From the NCBI GenBank assembly GCA_016703965.1, contig JADJBB010000017.1, positions 1-18,340 of the forward strand: 18,340 nucleotides of DNA. Reading direction: 5' to 3'. The notes beneath the pieces were generated by a model. The model was given only the letters and a program-made list of their open reading frames with translations. It was not told the origin of the DNA and searched no databases. Positions within the stretch are counted from its first letter, which is position 1. Each line of letters begins with the position of its first letter. The stretch is from Acidobacteriota bacterium (GTDB taxonomy: Bacteria; Acidobacteriota; Blastocatellia; Pyrinomonadales; Pyrinomonadaceae). This document shows, in pieces, positions 15,646 through 18,340 of the stretch. The translations under genes were made by a program, and so were the position numbers.

Positions 15646-17152
15646 TCACTGATTAATAGACTCAGAGATTTCCCGAATTGCGGACTCGATTGACAGGATC
15701 TCCTCGTCGGTAAGTTCCGGAAACTCCTTTTCTCGTTTGTTCTTCGACAGGGTGCCGCGATTCTGTAGGATAAACCGAATCAATAACGAGGCTCGTCGGT
15801 CCGGCAAATCGACGATGTTCATCACTTCTGTAAGGGCCTGATCGAATACTGCTAAGAAACCGAGTTCTTCCCGTAAGTCGCGTCGAATCGTCTCTGCTAC
15901 GCAGCCGTACAAATATTCGACAATCTCGTCGCATCCCAATACCGATATAGATTCGACGTTTCGTTCTCGACTGTCATGCCACCTTGAGCGTCCAATGTAA
16001 ATTCGATAAATGGAAGAATTGCTTTCGAGAAGCTTTCCAAAACGCGATCATAGTCGACGCGTTCGCGAAGCATGACAGCAGACACGGGAAAAATTAGCTT
16101 CGGCGGAGCGAACTCCGAGCGCGCCAACTCGTGATGGATCAAAAAACGATGTATTCGGCCATTGCCATCTTCGAAAGGATGGACAAATACAAATCCAAAC
16201 GCCATCGCCGCGGCTGCCGCAATTGGATCAACCGAGGAGGTCTGAAGCCGGCGGGCACAGTCCATCCAACCTTCCATTAGATCCCCAACGTCCTCCGGTT
16301 TTGGGCAAACGAAGTGAACCTGCACGGTGTAATCGCGCAGTCTGACCGACATAGTTCTGGATTGTGCCAATCTTTTGCGGAAAAGCGGATCGACTATCTG
16401 GTTCTGCAAATCGACGAAGTTCGCTTTATCGCCTGTTTCAAATTCTGCAGCGTGCTCAAGGGCGGCCACGAAACGTTCAGCCCAGATTTTCCCGCCACCT
16501 CGCCCTCGATTGCGAAAGACGATTTTGTTTCCCTTGTGTACAAGAAGCTTATAGCTCTTGCCAAGATCAGCGGGTCACTGCCTTCGACGATCTCTCTTGC
16601 TTCCTTGTCGAGTCCTTCAGCCACAGCGCTTTTTAGTCTGTCTGTGAGGCGAATTAGCGGGCAGTAGGTGCGGGTACCGAGTAGGTTATCGTTGATACGC
16701 TGACGCCTTATCTGCGTGCTGCTTGCAGTCAATTGCAGCTTTGGATTCAGCAAATCGACATATCCTGTCGGAGCTACATCCGGCAGATCCAAAATCTCAC
16801 CTGTAAGTAGTTCATATAAATACCATATTTTCCGAGCATAGATCCCGGTAGATTCGGTGCTAACCCAAGTTTTAATATCTTCCGCGGCGATTTGAGCAAA
16901 AGCGGCTTGTAGCACACCGAGGTCTACTGGATCATACCGCATCGCAAATTTCAGGTTTTCATACAAATTATTCGTGGCATAGGTTTTCGGGTACTGTTCG
17001 AAAATCGCTTCGTTCTCAATACGTGTTCTTCGCGCACCGGCCACCACGGAGGAGTGAACGGCCGGCACAGGGGTCCTCAATTTAAGCTCTTCGATAACGG
17101 CAACAAGCCCGATGTGTCGTGGCAAGGCCTTTGATGGTCCACTTTCAGCCAT
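15646..17152 (-). CDS. class II Fic protein (AMP transferase), two frameshifts
   Basis: The product would be about 500 residues, starting at plus-strand 17152. The N-terminal part (LVAVIEELKLRTPVPAVHS, YLYELLTGEILDLPD) is a Fic N-terminal region. It ends with SSFAIEGE (about 16500-16523), the S/T-x3-E-G/N inhibitory motif whose Glu blocks ATP in class II enzymes. Near 16490 the frame changes, and AERFVAALEHAAEFETGDK continues. The catalytic motif HPFEDGNGRIHR is complete at 16146-16181. Near 15935 a second change joins RYWDATR to IVEYLYGC, leading to a helical tail that ends at the TGA at 15646-15648. Fic proteins transfer AMP from ATP to Ser, Thr or Tyr of target proteins. No separate antitoxin is needed in this class. 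The upstream region holds a repeat array that may be its operator. Confidence 0.85.
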
Positions 17153-17154
17153 AT

Positions 17155-17350
17155 ATTTTTCTTATCGGAAGGGCAAAATCAAGATAGATCGTTGTTTCTC
17201 GTGGATTTTTCTTATCTTTTCTCATCCAATTTCTTTATCTTTCATGTGAAAATCTTATCGAAGTGAGTCTTACGTGTGAGTATCTTATCATATGAAGATG
17301 CTCGTGTGAAACTCTTATCGCGGCAGTCTCGCTGTAGGAAAATCGTATCA
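17155..17350. repeat. CTTATC/GATAAG repeat array upstream of fic
   Basis: CTTATC occurs at 17161, 17211, 17254, 17284 and 17314. Degenerate forms are TTTATC (17234) and CGTATC (17344). The last four form a strict 30-bp series around a 15-base unit, approximately GTGAAAATCTTATCG: 17246-17260, 17276-17290, 17306-17320 and 17336-17350. Phased repeats just upstream of the fic start look like operator sites. Confidence 0.7.
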
Positions 17351-17532
17351 GCTATCCAATTAACTTTACAGAATGGAAAAACGGAGGATAAAGAGCATGT
17401 GGTGGAAAATGACATTCGTCAACACGAAATGTCACGTTACACCGATAGCCACAAGAAACCTGTGGTTGATTAGGAATAATCTTTGTATCTGGCGGAATCC
17501 ATTAGTGCCGAGCCTGATTCGGGTCGGAGGAA
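17351..17532. other. 182-base stretch with no gene recognised
   Basis: This lies between the repeat array and the acyltransferase. A 65-codon ORF that runs through the array has no family character. The region probably holds the acyltransferase promoter, but I cannot place it. Confidence 0.4.
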
Positions 17533-18332
17533 ATGTGGTCCCATATGCAACTCGCACAATCGATAGATTGGGATCGTATCGATCATCAACCTCCCCGTCT
17601 TTCTCCGACGATTGAGGGTAAGTATGAAGTGCGAATTGCGGAAAATCCGCCTGAAGTTGCCGCGGCTTTGAGACTGCGGCATCAGGTTTTCAACGTCGAG
17701 ATGGGATCGAATGCAAACAGAACGCCGGTCAATTCTCAGCTGGAGTTCGACGCCTATGATTTCAAATGCAAACATCTCGTCTTCTCGATCGAACGACAGG
17801 CAAAACGGTTGGGACCTACCGACTTAACAGCCTTGATACTGCCCGGTCTATAAAAGGTTTTTACTCGGCTAATGAATTCACGATAGAAGATCTGCCCGAA
17901 GAAATCTTGGAAAACGGGATCGAGATCGGCCGAGCCTGCATCGCCCGCAAACATCGAAACACAAGGGTACTGTTCCTTCTTTGGAAAGCCTTGCTTTCTT
18001 ACTCTAGGCACACGGAAAAGCGCTATTTCTTCGGTTGCTGCTCGGTTTTTACGCAAGACGAATCGGAAGGTGAACGGATCTTCCATCAACTTAGACGTGA
18101 CGGCCATTTTGACGAAAGGCTAAAGGTAGTTCCCAAACGTGACCAGATTGATATTGACAGCGATTGCCATGAAGGCGACGCGAAACTACCGGCATTGTTT
18201 GATATGTATCTGCGGCTGGGTGCCCGAGTTTGCGGACCGCCCATAGTGGATCGCGAGTTTGGTTCTATAGACTTTTTCGTCGTCTTTGATATCGAAAACC
18301 TGAGCCCAAAATATCGCAGAATGTTTGGATAA
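17533..18332 (+). CDS. GNAT-fold N-acyltransferase (OlsB-like, Acetyltransf_5), one frameshift
   Basis: About 265 residues. ATG 17533 follows GGAGG with only two bases between, and ATG 17545 is the other candidate. The sequence EVAALRLRHQVFNVEMG, then LEFDAYDFKCKHLVF, is the start of the Acetyltransf_5/OlsB family (RYxVFYEE, then D-x-x-C-x-HL). Near 17785 the frame shifts, and DRTTGKTVGTYRLN gives the beta strand with the acyl-binding TYRL. The rest (EIGRACIARKHRN, FFGCCSVF, ARVCGPP) matches the family and ends at TAA 18330-18332. OlsB members move a 3-hydroxyacyl group from acyl carrier protein to ornithine in making ornithine lipid; others have different substrates, so the substrate is not fixed here. 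The gene lies outside the PRTRC part and is probably chromosomal or from another element. Confidence 0.75.
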
Positions 18333-18340
18333 AATGCTCT

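Noticed and set aside
17246..17350. CRISPR-like array (30-bp period)
   Set aside because: The repeat is only about 15 bases, degenerate and AT-rich, with about 15 bases between units. No cas genes are near. Regulatory sites fit better.
17276..17473. 65-residue plus-strand ORF running through the repeat array
   Set aside because: It is built from the repeats and low-character sequence, with no ribosome-binding site and no family resemblance.

Overview
The window reads as an accessory, integrated mobile region of a bacterial chromosome. The taxon cannot be fixed from the sequence. The moderate GC, the codon habits and the mix of genes would suit an Acidobacteriota-type soil or sludge bacterium, but that is a weak inference. 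Intact genes alternate with genes whose conserved parts lie in two or three frames: the sigma-54 regulator, PRTRC E, PRTRC A, the SNF2 helicase, the Hsp70-like ATPase, a coiled-coil protein, Fic and the acyltransferase. About a dozen one-base-type shifts in 18 kb point either to uncorrected long-read indels or to an element in decay. Where homology resumes cleanly after a shift I treat the gene as one unit.

Layout. 1-696: the 3' part of a broken NtrC-type sigma-54 activator, closed by a strong terminator at 723-749. About 814-5505: a tightly packed plus-strand operon that I read as a PRTRC cassette ('ParB-related, ThiF-related cassette'). Its order is E fused to C, a small protein, F, B, A (JAB/JAMM peptidase), then ThiF (E1-like). 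This is a prokaryotic ubiquitin-like set: beta-grasp protein, activating enzyme and JAMM protease. The usual PRTRC ParB and ParM-like protein D are not in the window.

5612-9631: a SNF2/RapA-type helicase, a small overlapping ORF and an Hsp70/actin-fold ATPase. This may be a separate defence-like cassette. 9835-11993: a DUF2958-type protein, a large coiled-coil protein and a phage-type protein resembling ssDNA-annealing or recombination factors. 12012-14992: an AAA+ ATPase like Ycf46, a DUF1257 (Ycf35-type) protein, a DUF2997 protein and a NrdG-like radical SAM protein. The radical SAM protein has a second DUF2997-like segment at its N terminus. The AAA+ protein has substitutions at the Walker A, Walker B and GRFD positions.

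15005-15630: the element boundary. It holds an excisionase-like gene on the minus strand, the 3' 58 bases of a tRNA-Leu(UAA) gene without its 5' half, and 12-bp direct-repeat pairs on both sides that look like integrase arm sites. The arrangement looks like an attP-like junction between two tandem elements. No integrase is visible. Beyond it, a class II Fic protein (minus strand, two frameshifts) lies downstream of an upstream region with GATAAG-type repeats at an exact 30-bp period. An OlsB-type GNAT acyltransferase (plus strand, one frameshift) ends the window.

The most interesting point is the side-by-side occurrence, on one putative integrative element, of a ubiquitin-like PRTRC cassette, a SNF2 plus Hsp70-like pair, and a Ycf46/Ycf35/DUF2997/radical SAM cassette with a divergent, possibly non-hydrolysing ATPase.
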